Source: Labyrinthula sp. Ha (Eukaryota > Sar > Bigyra > Labyrinthulida > Labyrinthulaceae). From it: a DNA stretch of 64,000 nucleotides. The notes below the pieces were generated by a model that saw only the letters and a program-made list of their open reading frames with translations, ran no database searches and was not told the DNA's origin. The DNA lies in contig JAALGZ010000067.1 in NCBI GenBank assembly GCA_015227615.1, positions 62,001-126,000 on the forward strand. The letters run 5' to 3'. Within the stretch, counting starts at the first letter, position 1. Every line of letters begins with the position of its first letter. Shown one piece after another: positions 11,707 to 25,100 of this stretch. The position numbers were made by a program, and so were the translations under genes.

Positions 11707-11870
11707 TTTATCTCTTGATTTTTCTTCTTCTTGTTGAATTTGATTCTTATGGTAATGCAACCTTGAGTTAATTAAATGAGGTTTTGGGCAATTGAAATTT
11801 GTCCGGTTAAATTTTTGTTGAAACAAACAAAAGAAAGAAGTTGAAAAAAGGTGAAAAAGGTCAAGTTAAA
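11707..11870. promoter_or_regulatory. Shared spacer between divergent ENTH and PAK genes
   Basis: With both genes started at their first domain-consistent ATG, 164 bases separate the two start codons. This spacer must hold both promoters and 5' leaders. It is A-rich close to the PAK ATG and T-rich toward the ENTH ATG. No TATA-like or other defined element could be assigned. Confidence 0.45.
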
Positions 11871-13220
11871 ATGTCAGATAGAGAACATAATTATAATACA
11901 AAAAGACAGCAACTGAAGAAGGCAATGGGTGGTTTGAAGAATTATGGAGATCGTTTAAGAAATACTGTCCCAAACCTTGGTTCTATGATAGGAAGAAACT
12001 TCAAACAGCTTGCTGAGTCGAGAAATTCTGGATTAATTGAAGAAGAAGAAATAGAAACTCCTATAATTATAGGAAAGCCAAAGGGTATGAACCATGTGAC
12101 ACACATGACGAAGGATGATAACAATGAGTGGGGAATCGCAGGTTTACCAGAAGATTGGATTAAGATTTTGGTTGAGTCAGGAATTAAACCAGAAAAGGTG
12201 AAAAATAATCAAGCTGAAGCTATGCAAGCTTTGGCTGTAGTTGCGAAAAAAAATCAAAGAGAAGCAGAAAGAGAAAGGATTAAGAAAATGCCACTTTTAT
12301 CAAAGAAACAATTAGAGGAAAAGATGAAAAAAACAACAAGCATAGATAAAAAACAACCAAGTAAGTTTTATAAAAAGATGGATAAAATTGGAGAAGGTGC
12401 TGGTGGTATAGTATTTAGAGTGAAGCATTTGAGCTCAGGAGAAATAAGAGCAGTCAAGATATCACCTATTGAAGAACTGGAGTTTATAAAAAACGAGATT
12501 GCGTATCATGCATTCAGTACGCATGAAAATATTGTCACATATCATGAAACTTTTTCTCATGGAGATGATGTTTGGATAGTTATGGATTTGGTAAGAGGTG
12601 GATCTTTGACTGATATTCTTGGAGAAGATAATCCACTTGAATGGACAGAAGTTCATATTGCATATACTATGAATGAAAGTCTAAAAGGATTGGATTTCAT
12701 GCATAAAGGACATTTGTTACATAGAGATATAAAGAGTGATAATATTTTAGTTGACCGAGATGGAAGTGTGAAATTGGCTGATTTTGGTTTTGCTGTGAGT
12801 TTAACACAAGAAAAACCCAGAACTAAGAGTACAGTTGGGACACCGTTTTGGATGGCACCTGAAGTTATTCAAGGTGTTGAATATGATGAACGATGTGATA
12901 TTTGGTCGCTTGGTATTACTGCACTTGAGTTAGTTAATCACAATCCACCGCATATGGATAAAAGTCAGGTTGAAGCTTTGGTTGATATATTAACTAAAGA
13001 AGCGCCAAAACCAAATAATATTGACTTTTGGTCAGATTCCTTTCTTGATTTTCTAGATAAGAGTTTACAAAAAGATTTTAATAAGAGGTTTACAGCTGAG
13101 AAATTATTAGGCCATGGGTTCTTAAAAAAGGAGTGCACGAAACAAGCTTTTGCTGATTTTGTTGTTTACAATTTGGATAATAGGCCGGAAAGTGATGACG
13201 AGGATGAATATAGTGATTAA
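11871..13220 (+). CDS. PAK-family (STE20) serine/threonine kinase with CRIB motif
   Basis: This protein has 449 residues from the ATG at 11871; the open frame's 11841 start is a TTG. A CRIB/PBD motif lies at about residues 62-100 (IIIGKPKGMNHVTHM, then GIAGLPEDW), the Cdc42/Rac-binding site of group I PAKs. The kinase domain spans about 169-435: glycine loop IGEGAGGIVF, ATP-binding Lys in RAVKI near 195, catalytic HRDIKSDN near 284, DFGFAV near 304, and the PAK/STE20 activation-loop signature TVGTPFWMAPE near 320-330. All catalytic residues are present. Known PAKs are held inactive until GTP-bound Rho-type GTPases bind CRIB, and then control actin. The acidic C-terminal tail (ESDDEDEYSD) is simple. 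The pairing with an epsin-like gene is compatible with cortex and endocytosis roles but does not show a shared function. Intronless; stop TAA. Confidence 0.95.
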   Translation: MSDREHNYNTKRQQLKKAMGGLKNYGDRLRNTVPNLGSMIGRNFKQLAESRNSGLIEEEEIETPIIIGKPKGMNHVTHMTKDDNNEWGIAGLPEDWIKILVESGIKPEKVKNNQAEAMQALAVVAKKNQREAERERIKKMPLLSKKQLEEKMKKTTSIDKKQPSKFYKKMDKIGEGAGGIVFRVKHLSSGEIRAVKISPIEELEFIKNEIAYHAFSTHENIVTYHETFSHGDDVWIVMDLVRGGSLTDILGEDNPLEWTEVHIAYTMNESLKGLDFMHKGHLLHRDIKSDNILVDRDGSVKLADFGFAVSLTQEKPRTKSTVGTPFWMAPEVIQGVEYDERCDIWSLGITALELVNHNPPHMDKSQVEALVDILTKEAPKPNNIDFWSDSFLDFLDKSLQKDFNKRFTAEKLLGHGFLKKECTKQAFADFVVYNLDNRPESDDEDEYSD

Positions 13221-16200
13221 TGTTGATACGTTTTTGTAATATTAATTTTCACGAAGTTGGGGTAATTTAGAATTTAATACTAGGTTCTTTTTACAGGCTT
13301 TTTTTTACTACCTATGTTCATAAAAAGGTTTTAATAGTTTAGATTTGGCTTATCTTGAAAGATCGTCTTATTTGTTTCAATAAGATAACCGCTCGAGTAG
13401 AAAATGTAGCAAAAAAAATACTTAATTTCTTGCAAGAGATAATCCCAATTGATTAAATAAACTAAAGAAAGGAAGATTAATGGAATTATTCTCTTCTTAT
13501 AAGAACGAGGAATTGAAGAAGTCTATTAGTTTTCGATGAATAAATAAAGTAAAGCCGACTGGCTTCCTTAAGAGAATCTGATATACGATTAAAACCCTGT
13601 TAAAGGTCGACTTTTAACTGTGGAAGTATCATCTAGTTTTGTAAATGTAGTGAAGAGAGCTACTTTACACTTCTTAACCAGGTACAATCTGTAAATATAG
13701 GAAGTCTAGAATCTAGACTATGAACTTCTGGCTAAAATTTTCAGTGTCCAGCTTTTGAAGATTTGGTACCTCTTTGTTGTCCAGGTTAGGCAGTAAGGAG
13801 TATAACCTGAGTAATCCTGCGAAGAGACTAATGGTTAAGCGAATGAGCGTCATAACTTTCTACTGTCTTTAGGTTAAATACTTATTATGGAAAAACATAA
13901 ACAGTGTTTAGTTTATATGTCGTATGAATAAAAGGCAAGAGTTTACTTTTACCTGTAGAAACAGTTTCGCAGAATGGAGTTAAACATAGACAAGTGAAAA
14001 GAAAGATCATAATGAAAGTCATTAATCTATTGGAAAATTGGAGCCTCATTGAGGATATAATTCTTATAGAAATATAGTGGTGTTGATGGTAGTGCAATCT
14101 CGTTGTGGAGTAAAAAAAATGATACAAGCACAAATTAAAGTCTAGGGAAGTTGTGTTGAAAGGGATGTACAAAACTCTCTTGGTGGAATTAAGAAATAAA
14201 AAATAGACTGCAAGGATCAACCTTAGATGTTTCAAATGAATTCAGGTCTGGTTTCCTTTGCAACAAACCATCCAAAAAAATTTGAACTAGGATTGAATAA
14301 TTCCACGAATGATGATATATATAACACAACTTTTCTATACCGTAGAATTCTGAAGATGAACAGCAAAACTAGGAGAACTTTTTTTATATTTGCTATGAAT
14401 AACAGATTGTGGGAGTCTCAATGTATTTGTGTGTTGGCTTGGGACTTAGAGAAAATTATCAGCTACAATCAATTTGGATAAAATTAAGATCTCTGTTCAT
14501 GCGCCAGAGTTATTATTAATGTTTTACCCATAATCCTGAAGTCGCTATTATAAATAGTTTTTTTGAAAGCTGCTTTTTCACAACTTAAAATAAGAAGAAA
14601 AAAAGTTGATCTATTCATGGTTAGAGTGATGCCTTTGTCAGTTATATTCTCCGTTGGAACATATCAGACAGAGTAGCCAGTTTCACAAACCCCAACTCTA
14701 ACCACATGTAACTTCAGAGGTTATTCTAGTACGTAAACAAGGTCGGAGTCTCTAGAGCAACATAGCATGCAAGACATGGTAAGGAAGAAGCTCTATCGAA
14801 ACTGTATGCCGAGATAGTAACCGGACAGGAGAAAAAATAAATTAATCAAGAATAACTCCTAGCTGAAGTTCTCTCTAAGAAGAAACTAAGAAATCTATCT
14901 GAATCGGCGGAGACACTTTCCAAAGTATGTACAAGGCGAAAAAGAACTAATCGAAAAACCAGTACATGTGTTACTTTCCAACATAGTTACTTTAGAGAAG
15001 TGAACAAGGGGTTCTCTATGAGCCTAAGTTGCTTTAAGAAGTCTTGGAGGCAGAGATTTCGAGCTTATAGCTAACGGCACTCAAACTCTAAATTTTCAAG
15101 AGTTCGCAACATTTTACGTTGCAAGAAATAGCCAGTTTAGATAAAAATTGTATGGCAAATGGAGATGTCTAGAATTTCTTTGTGCTAGAAAGTTGGAACG
15201 CTCACTGTGATGTTGCTACTAGCAATATGTGGAATTAATTAAGTTCATTGTGAAGCTAAAAGAAAAACAGTTGTAACATGTAGAATTGTCTTGATAGATA
15301 CTTGAGACAAGTCAGCCCATTTACGCGAATCAAAGACAGGGAACCCAGCTCAATGCACCTTATGAGCAACTTGAGATAGTATTAAGAGGGTTTTGTTAAC
15401 AACTATAGTTACTTACCATATCTGCGATTTTGCACGGAGAATAGGCCCTTTTAGAGCAAGAATAAGAATTGCAGATAGATAAGAGAGCTTTTTAGTGTTT
15501 CTGCATGGATCATGAATAGAAGATTTCCATATATACTTACCTTAAGTCTATATAGTTAGTATTGAACCTATATTAAACTTTTCCAGGTTTCCTAAGTCGT
15601 ATGGTCATATACTCAGCGACATTTTTTATTCATATTGGTGGGACTTAATAATTAAAAAGATAAACAACAACTTTACATATACTTTTTTAAAAAACTTCTT
15701 AGGAAGAGAAGGTATAATTTTAAATATCTTTAGAACGCTTATGTTTTTTAAAATTACCTTGACAGAAAATGTAGTCTAGTTTGCCTTACGAAGAATAAAC
15801 GAATCTCTTAAAAATCATTGAAAAAATAACTTTTTTAAGTTGTCAAGAGCACATAAAAAGAAGTTCACTGAGTAATTAATCGAAAACTTGAAACAAATTT
15901 TAGAGAAGTAAGGAGTATCTTTAAGACAATACTTTTAATATTTGATTTACTCAAAAACTCAAGATATATAGTACCAAGCTCATTCTATTTCAGATCTGCT
16001 GAATAATAAAAATCTTCAGAACTAAGAGTATAATAAACCATCAATCTTACAACTTTTTTAGGAGTACTAGTTTGAATCATCTATTTAAAGGGTCGGTAAT
16101 GTCCATTAATTATATCTCAAATGTAAAATCTTGGTTATACGCCCAGGAGTAGTGTTAAGAAATATTAGTTGTTCATGATTGAGTCCTGTCAACACATTTA

Positions 16201-16562
16201 GTCGCGAAGATTTTAATATGTCGTTATTGGCTGGTAAAAAAGATTGATTGAAAATATGTAGATGATGAGAAAAGTTAGGTATCATTCCTAATTTTTTAGG
16301 GTGTGATAATTTATATCAATTCTCGCTCGCCAAACGCTTGATTTTACGAACTAAAGAGTTTTAACGTATCCTTGTTCTATTACTGAGCATCTTATTTCTA
16401 TTCCCAGTTTTCTAGACTCATAACCCGAGACTATAACTATCCAGAATATTATGGGTCCCTATTAGGATACTTATATTTGGATAAATTAGCTGAAAAGGCT
16501 TAAGTAGAGCTTTAAAATAAAGTTAAGTGATGTATTCTAGCTCATAGAGGTTATTCAAATTC

Positions 16563-16593
16563 GAGGTTTTACGATTTATTGTTCTTGATGCTT
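16563..16593 (+). repeat. Near copy of the LTR element's left flank (see 41,755-41,785)
   Basis: Thirty-one bases match 41,755-41,785 with three mismatches by hand count. The second copy ends exactly where the 5' LTR begins. This suggests that the LTR element landed in a dispersed repeat, or that this site is an unoccupied relative of the target. Confidence 0.5.
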
Positions 16594-19500
16594 ATATATT
16601 AGCAAAGAAGTATTAGCTAAAGTTTCAACCAATTATACCGTAATATATCATTGTTGGGACCATTAAAATTGACAACATTTAGTAAGAACAGAATCGTACA
16701 CTCTAGGGCGCGGTATCTTATTGGAATAGTTAGTTTTACTCTATAGTTCTGCAAATATTTATTTCCAACTTCTTAATATACCTTTCTTGAAACAAAGTAA
16801 CAAATGAAATATTTGATGAATATATATATATATATTCAAACAGCATATAGAAGAAAATGTAATTATAATGAAAATTTAACTGATATATATACATCCTGAT
16901 AAAATTCTGTCTCATAAATCCAAAGAACTGAATGGTAACCTTTACTAATTTGAAAATTTAGAGTGGCATCAAGTTTTCAGAAGTGACCCACTGAAGTAGA
17001 ATGATAGCTTGTAATATCTAGAAAGTCCACCTGTTTCGGAAGATTTATCCAACGCAAATTTCATATTTTGATAAAATAGCGTAGAGTACTAGTAAGAGCG
17101 CATTAGGTGTTTTGTATATTCTTCTTTGTACTTAATAATTGTATCACTAAAGGTTATATTAGTCCTGAAAAAAAAAAAAGTTGTATATGGATAAAACAAC
17201 ATTTCTACATAAACTGAGGGTCTTGATACTGTCTCCTTATGCCGTTTTTACGATTTAAACAATATTATGGTTTGAATTTCCCGAAGAGGGCATAACCAAA
17301 GTTTCTGGAAATTTCTTAAAAATGGCTATATGAATTGCTGCTATCAATCACAGACACTAGGATAGGAAGTTGAGTGAGCTGCCGAGATCCCTCAAACGTA
17401 TTACTTTATTCGTGTATTACAAGAACATTATAATGTCAAGTAAATATTTCAAGCTTTCATAAAAATATTTAAAAAGGTCTGGCAATATTACCATTTGGGG
17501 AGAAGTGAAGGGAATCGTATCCTTGATGCCCGGATATCAAAATTGCGTATGCAATATGAAAGAGAATTGAGGAAAACACTACTATCATCATTAAGAAATA
17601 AATAATATGTATTGAAAATACTTTATTCTTAATTGACACTGAAAGCAAACAATAACAAAATTATGTAAGGAAAAACAACTTATTTCACTTTTAAAATCTA
17701 ATTTCAAATGAAAACTAAAGCAACCAATATGTCGCATGATAACTTTAGTAATTCCTTTTAAGCTATTAAAATATTAAAAAGCTCGGAATCAATGTCACTA
17801 TTAGAAAAGCTTCGTTAAATGCTTATTAAATATCGACAAGAGACATGTCAAGTTATTAGAAGTCAAGAAGGCTAGCCATTATAAATAACATCTAATATTA
17901 TCATCATATTTGAACCGATGCGTAATTAATTCTACAGACTAAGGTGTATTAATTACAACTGCAACTATTAAATGATACATTTGACCTAATTATGAACTTC
18001 CTTGGTCACCATACTGTAGTTGGAGTTTATCACCATATGACGGCCAAATAGAATTTTATTTGGAGAAAGTCATCAGTATTATAAGGTAAATTGGTTTTCC
18101 TCTTGAAGTCGTTGCTTCAAAGATAAAATATGCTAAATATAAATTAGGTACAATAAAAAACACGATTTTTTCATTTCAGGCAGTATTCATTGGATATTTT
18201 TAGAGCTCTTAGGAATTCAAAATATTGTTTAGACTAGAAGAATAATTTGAGAATTCTGAAATGAAGAAGTTAAATTAAATCCATAAATTTACTCCATTTT
18301 TTTTCTCCAACATACCCTTGGTATATAACGGTTATTTTGTTAGAAAGGTTCTATACATATCGCTAGGTAGGAAACAAATGGAATATCCCATCCTGACAAC
18401 TCAATTGGCTATAAAATAACTCAAACTATGTAGGCATCTAGAAATAATTGCTTAATTTGGTACTGAAATTTACTCAAAAGTTATTAAAAATAACAAAATT
18501 TTAAGGTCTTATCTAATTTAAATATTTTACCTTCAGCCCATGGAGCATCCTTTGATATAAAAAATCAATACAATATCTTAAATTTCTCTAATAACTTCTT
18601 TCAAAAATACTTTACCATCTAAATTGAGTATTTTTTTGTTAATCCGAATGTTTTAAAATGTCTAATAACAAGAATTAAAATTTACTTTTTGTAATAGTCT
18701 TTGTAAGCGTGTCGACTTCTATATCCCGTTGGTACATATAACTTCTATTCTAATGTTCTACTATAAACATTGCTTCGTGATACCGTATTTATTGAGTTGC
18801 GTATTTTACTTGACTTGGATTATACAATAATATTTTCATGTGCATCTTTAGAATTTTTGAACATTCCTACAGCTCTGACGCGCTTAAGTGAATCTAAGTT
18901 GTTATTCTTATATGCTGAGGATATTATAAGTTTGATGAGAGTTATAGAGTTATATAAGAATGGTTGGTCATAAAATAGCAAAATTGGTATATGTTAAGTT
19001 AAAATCATTATATTTATTTAACCTCAATATGCTCGGAAAATAGTAGGGGTAAAGTTTCTGATATATTATGAAAAGGGGTAGATTTATTTACTGTTTATGC
19101 GTAAAGCAAAGTTAAATTCTTATTCTCCATCATTCTATGCAGTTATTAGATACATTCTTTCAACAGCTAAATGAAATCCACATAGAGCTCATCGCGATGA
19201 CGCATGAAGAAGTTTTAATTGAAGGAATTAACTGAATAATGTTATAAATGTAATATGATATTATATTTGATTTTATTGAACAAAAGAAATGAAATGCAAA
19301 TAAAATATCACATATAATGAGTTGCAATCAAAACTGTGAAAGATTCAGTTCGAAGATATTAGTTCCTAAGGCAATTTTGACATTTCTTGGGTGAAGGTAA
19401 CTAATTTTAAATATTAACCAATAGCTTGTTTATTTGCCAAGACGCAAAGTAGCAATCACTACTTGACACACTATCTGTCAGAAGCCTATATCTACGTGAA

Positions 19501-22122
19501 CATGTTTCAATAGATTAAGAGAATATTATTCCACATACGTTCATTTTGGTGTTTAATTCTTGAGAATAGTTTTGGTCTTCTGTTACTTCCCAATAGTAAA
19601 AACGTTTTCTTAATTTTATATTATTACTTTATAGATGCTATCTGAGTAAAGATGTTATAAATAGATTATTATGCCAGTAAAATGGATTTTAATATCTATT
19701 CTATGTACTTCATCCCTTAATTAAGGTATCTTTGGAGTATAATTTGGTTAATTTAATTATAGTATAACTTGCTATAGGTGGAATATCATTAAATATGTTC
19801 CAGTATTTAACTTTGGTGTCATTTGCTATATATAAATTAATGAGATAAAACTCGGATAAGCTCAAGTAGTTACATCATAGAAAGAACAAGTGTTTTAAGG
19901 ATCATGTGTTATATTATCAATACCGGCTTGATAAGGTTCTCTTCTTCAGATCTTCTTGCTGTATTCATGAAGGTGATTTAGCAGGGTTATATTTGTCTTG
20001 GCTTTACATTGGATAAAATATTGCTTCTTTCTTTTTCGTCTAGGATATATTTTTATAATCTGCATTGGCATAGTTGAGATATTGATTTAATTTAATTTTT
20101 TTGTATTTTTTTTCGGAGCTCAAAAGTCTAAAATTAGCTTTAAACAAGAGAGATTTATAATTTTAAAGCTATATTTTGCATTATCAATTTTGACTGACTG
20201 GTTGCCAATTAAATTAATTGCTTTGGTTTCAGGAGTTTGCATAAATGATTAACTACTGATTTAAGCATAGGGATATGTAAAATAATGTTATATTGGGAAA
20301 TGTAAGTTTACATGGACCCATTATATGTATTATATTTGTACTAAATTTTGAATAGAATACCGAAAATATATCTGTAATTTAGAATAACACAGCCTGGATA
20401 ATAGCTTTTTGGAGCCATTTTTAACGATTAAATAAATAAACCTTTTGGTATTTCACCCAAAGTAATGGTATCAGATTACTTCCATATTGTAGGATCTAAC
20501 CAAGCCCTTCTATAAACATCTTTCCCAATAAATTTCATATTTTTCATAATCTTCTATATTCTTGGCAGAATATACTCACACCTCATACTCATAAAAGTAA
20601 TAGGATTCGGCTTGTTTTTGTCAATATATATATATTCTCGAAGAGCATCTGTTAGCAAAAATTATAGATATGTTCGATATTGTTTTGTTCAGATCTCACT
20701 GTGTAATACAATATAATGAATGTACACAAAATTTGCACCAAAGGTCCTATCATCTTTATCAGTAAATGCTAACATGCTTTATAAAGTATTATGCTAATTA
20801 CATTAGAATATAGCTAAGTATCATTATCTCGACAGATGATAATTTTCATAAGAAACCAAAAAAAGTTTTATCGCCCAGAATATGCTAAAATCAAAATCTC
20901 GATAGTGACCATTAATATATATAAATTCATAAATCGCTTAAGTTAATAAAATGAAAAATATATACTAGGAGGTTCAACTATTACGTTGAAAATTAATATA
21001 TAGATGATTATGCTATGAAGTAGCAATGTAAGGTATGACGTCTTATAGGTGTATCTAAAAATTAATTATAACATGACCAATGCAGAGAAAGCTTAAAATA
21101 TTAAAAAAAATGTAATATTTTTAGTTATAAGAGCTGTATTTTGATATCTGTTTCTGTTTTCTTATTATTAAGCTAAAACCTAAACCAAAAACAATATATT
21201 TTTTCAAAAAAAATATTTCCCGGGTATATAAATTTACTTTAGACCCATTTATCTTTTTCTCCAGTAAATATTAATCCATAGGAATAGACTAGTATCTCTC
21301 AGATACAAAAACTACATTATCCACTAATTAAATAATGTATTATTGTAACCTATTTTCATAATTGTTCACAACTAGATTTCTATTTTTATTGTTTCAATTC
21401 ATCATTGAATTCAATATTCATTTTATCAATATCACTTTTTCCTGTTTCCATTATACTTGAATTTTCCTAAATATATAGATCAATTAAGCCTATTCATTTG
21501 TCCAGGATATAATCTATGCAACGTATGCAGTTTTATTTTGGTTTTTAATTCTATGATATTAGTTTTTCATATTATTCTGGCTGAGTTTATATGAAGAAGT
21601 ATTTTCCCTGTATTGAATTCGTATTAGGATCTAAAGCGATACATAGTTTTTTAATATCTATTGGTGCAGTACCTTTTCCTATACAAAAACACATATTTTC
21701 ATTTGTTTGGACAATGAAGCTTAATATTACAATTTTACTTTATTAGAATAATGTTTCACTAAGTGACCCATTAAATTGCCGGAAATTTCCCGTTAGCATT
21801 TCATATACAAGTCCTAAACCAGTGCAATTCCAATCTGATTTAATATTTTTATAATAAAATTACTTCATTTTTAGTGCTGTAAAATATACCTTGTACCTTA
21901 TTTTAGCATTATTTTAGCAATACACTAACAGGAGTGATTTAGTTCTTGATATCTGTGATCTAAGTTAGCTTCTCTGAAGCGGATATTTCAACCATCTGTG
22001 GCTCAAATATTTTCACACTACAAACTGAAAACTCAATTATCCGCATATATTTTTCATTTGGTTTTCTTGAAATAAACAGCCTGATTTCAATTGCTATATC
22101 AATTTTATTGAAATTTGTGTAC

Positions 22123-22125
<3 letters not shown>

Positions 22126-22162
<37 letters not shown>
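22126..22162. repeat. (GA)n microsatellite
   Basis: An almost uninterrupted GA dinucleotide run of about 18 units, seen directly. It lies in the gene-free region and creates a spurious serine-leucine ORF on the minus strand. Confidence 0.95.
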
Positions 22163-22165
<3 letters not shown>

Positions 22166-25100
22166 TAGATCTTTTGCCAATCAAGATCAATTTGAAGAAC
22201 TTTTCTTATCACCAATTAATTATTTCAACTAGATAAAAACACTATTTCTCTTACCCTTGCTTCCTCAGAATATTTTAAAGCAAGTATTTCCTCTAGTTTC
22301 TTCTTCTTCGTCGCATGGTTGTTGAAATTAGTGTTTGCTCTGCTTAGCAACGTTGTTCAACTGTTGTCACACTTTAGAGTCATATGATCTTGTGGTGTTA
22401 GTGTCTATGGTCTTTGGTTACAGAAGCATAAAATTAACTAACCTTTTGATATCGATCGATTAAACGAATTGACGTCCCATATTTTTTTATTTATTTACTT
22501 AGATTCCGGTATTAATATATTCTCGCTGACTTACATTATAACCGGATTGGTTAATTCATTATTCTATTTAGAGCTGAATTGAAATTTGAAGAGTGTTCTT
22601 AACTCTGTTATTTCAAAATCTAATTTTTTGATTTTAATTTCTGTTTAATCTCTAGCCATTCTGTAACTTTTCGTCTTATGAATTTACCTTCCCCCGGTCT
22701 CTCCATCAAAATTGTGTCCGTACCAATAATTATAGTTTTATAATTTTAGACCGATATACTACTTATTATAAGGTTTGATAATATATAAAGTAGGCTATAC
22801 ATGTAAAAATTGGATCCGTTATACATGTGGTAGAAAATAACCAGAGGATGATTTCCTCAATTAACAGTCAAAGAATGAGAATAAAATTACATTTCCCTGG
22901 CTAACCAGGTTAAAAAATTAATAAAAAAAATTGCATATAGAATAATGAAACAAAAAAAAACTCAAAATAAGACATTAAATATCAATTTAATCAATAATTT
23001 AGTTTTACAAAACTTCTTTAGATTTATATATATATATACACATATGTATACCCACAAAATTGCTCTTTGAATTATAATTGCATTTATCCTTAGTGCTTTG
23101 GTATATACGGAGTTTCATTATCTTCCACAGTTGAATCACCCTATCTTACTAAAAAGGGAGAGAACAAATACCGATATGTATACCCAATATATACATCTGT
23201 CTTCATATCTTGACCTTATAAGGTAATTTCTTAATGCTTTTTTTTTGATTCTTGACTTTTCTGGTTCGGAAATTTCCGGTAATTAAGAATATAAGAATAT
23301 TCTATACTATTAATTATTGTATATTTCCTTACCATCTGTGATATTCACTAAGGAATTTCTTACACTTTCTCATTTTTCATAATTTCTTAAAGCCAATTTT
23401 CAATTTTCAATATTCTAGCCCAAATCAAAAATTCGATGGTATCTATTAGCACTAACATTGTTGCAGAGTCAGTTATTTTTAGTAATGTATACATATAAAC
23501 CACAATTTGCTTCTAAATTACCTTCTACTTCTTATCTGAATTTCTTGGAAGAATTGGTCATATTTATATTTTCTTATCACATATGACAGCTATTCATCTA
23601 TTTAGGCTTCAAAAATTTCCATTTTTTAACCCAAATCCTTAAGCACACTGTTTATTTCTTTTGATCTGATATTTTCTCAATTTTCCTAAAAACTGCTTAC
23701 TTACTGAGGCAGTATGTGGCGTATTGAATAAAACTCTTATTGATATAAACCGGAAAATAAAGATTGTCTTAAATTAAGGTAGCGAACCATATTTTTGAGA
23801 CTATGTTATCCTGTTACGCTTAACTAGATTAAAAATAGCTATCCACAGTAATTCCAGTTGTCAAAAACTTGCTTTAGGTGAACTAATTCTTTTTTGTTTG
23901 CTTATAGAGTAATATGACTTAGCTGCTTTACTTAGATTTGTCCTCCTTTAGAGATACTTTATTTATGTTATTTTAGTTATTTTTACCTCTAATAATAACG
24001 ATTTACCTGTAGAGAGTAAATGTACCTAACTCAATTATATTTCAATTATTCCTGTCATTAAATGTTGTAAATAATTTCTATTTATTTGCTTAAAGTAGTT
24101 TCGGTCATTGTCACTAAATACCTAAATAGCTAAGCAATGTATACTAAGTACCAAATTTCAAAATGATGCGTGAACTGTTTATTTTATAAATGGCTAATAC
24201 TAAGATCTTGAGATCGCCTTTTTTGTCACATATATTCTTTGGAAAATTTAAGATGAAATGTGATTGAAGATGGTTAGTTACGCCTTTTTTTAATTAGATC
24301 CATAATTCAAGTCAATATATATATATATATGTCTTTTAAGGTTATCTATCTTCTGTATTAACAATTGTACTAATTTGACTAAATCCTTTCAACTATGCAC
24401 TTTAAAACATATTTGAAAACCTATGAATTTATGACACAGCAGCATTCTATGCCCCAGAAGTTATTTTTTACAAACTTTTAGCGGAAATTATGATTGTATG
24501 CCTTGTTTGATAAGCACATTCTAATTCTCGAGCTTATTTGAGTATTGCAAAGGTATTGTTATTATAAGTCCAAGTATTTTTGTTTCATGGTTCAAATACA
24601 TTTCTTAAGAGCTACCTGATCTTGATGATTAATGTTCAGTTATAATGGTATTATATTTGATAAATAGGTGTGTCTGGAGAGTATTCTGTCAGTATAAAAT
24701 TCCACCTGTTAATTTATTGAATTAGCCCAGAATCAACAAAAAACATCTTTGAATGAAGGGGGCGTGGATTGTTTTTTCTTCGTATCTTATGTTCCATGGG
24801 CTTGATATTACTTAACACTTAGTCCGGTTGCTAATGGTTAAGTGGATTTATTTGGCCTGACTTTTCCTTTAATTTGATCCAATCACTATGAAAGACTAAA
24901 TTACTTACAGGAATTGTTTCTCATTATTTATGAGAATTTTTGGCTGTGATTCAGAGCCTTATTTGGTGTATCAAAGTTACTGCTAATTGAAAAGAATGCC
25001 CAATTTCAATTTCTCATATTTTTTTTTCATCTTGTTAAATTTCAAATAAACGAAAAAGTTGGAAACTAAACAAAAAAATTAAGATTTCTATGGCAGATGG

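Noticed and set aside
13885-14235. 116-codon minus-strand ORF
   Set aside because: Low-complexity translation (His/Tyr/Phe runs) without any recognisable domain; treated as chance.
18770-18973. 67-codon ORF resembling a helical fragment
   Set aside because: Isolated in the gene desert with no domain signature on either side.
21960-22190. Serine/leucine-rich minus-strand ORF
   Set aside because: Created by the (GA)n microsatellite.
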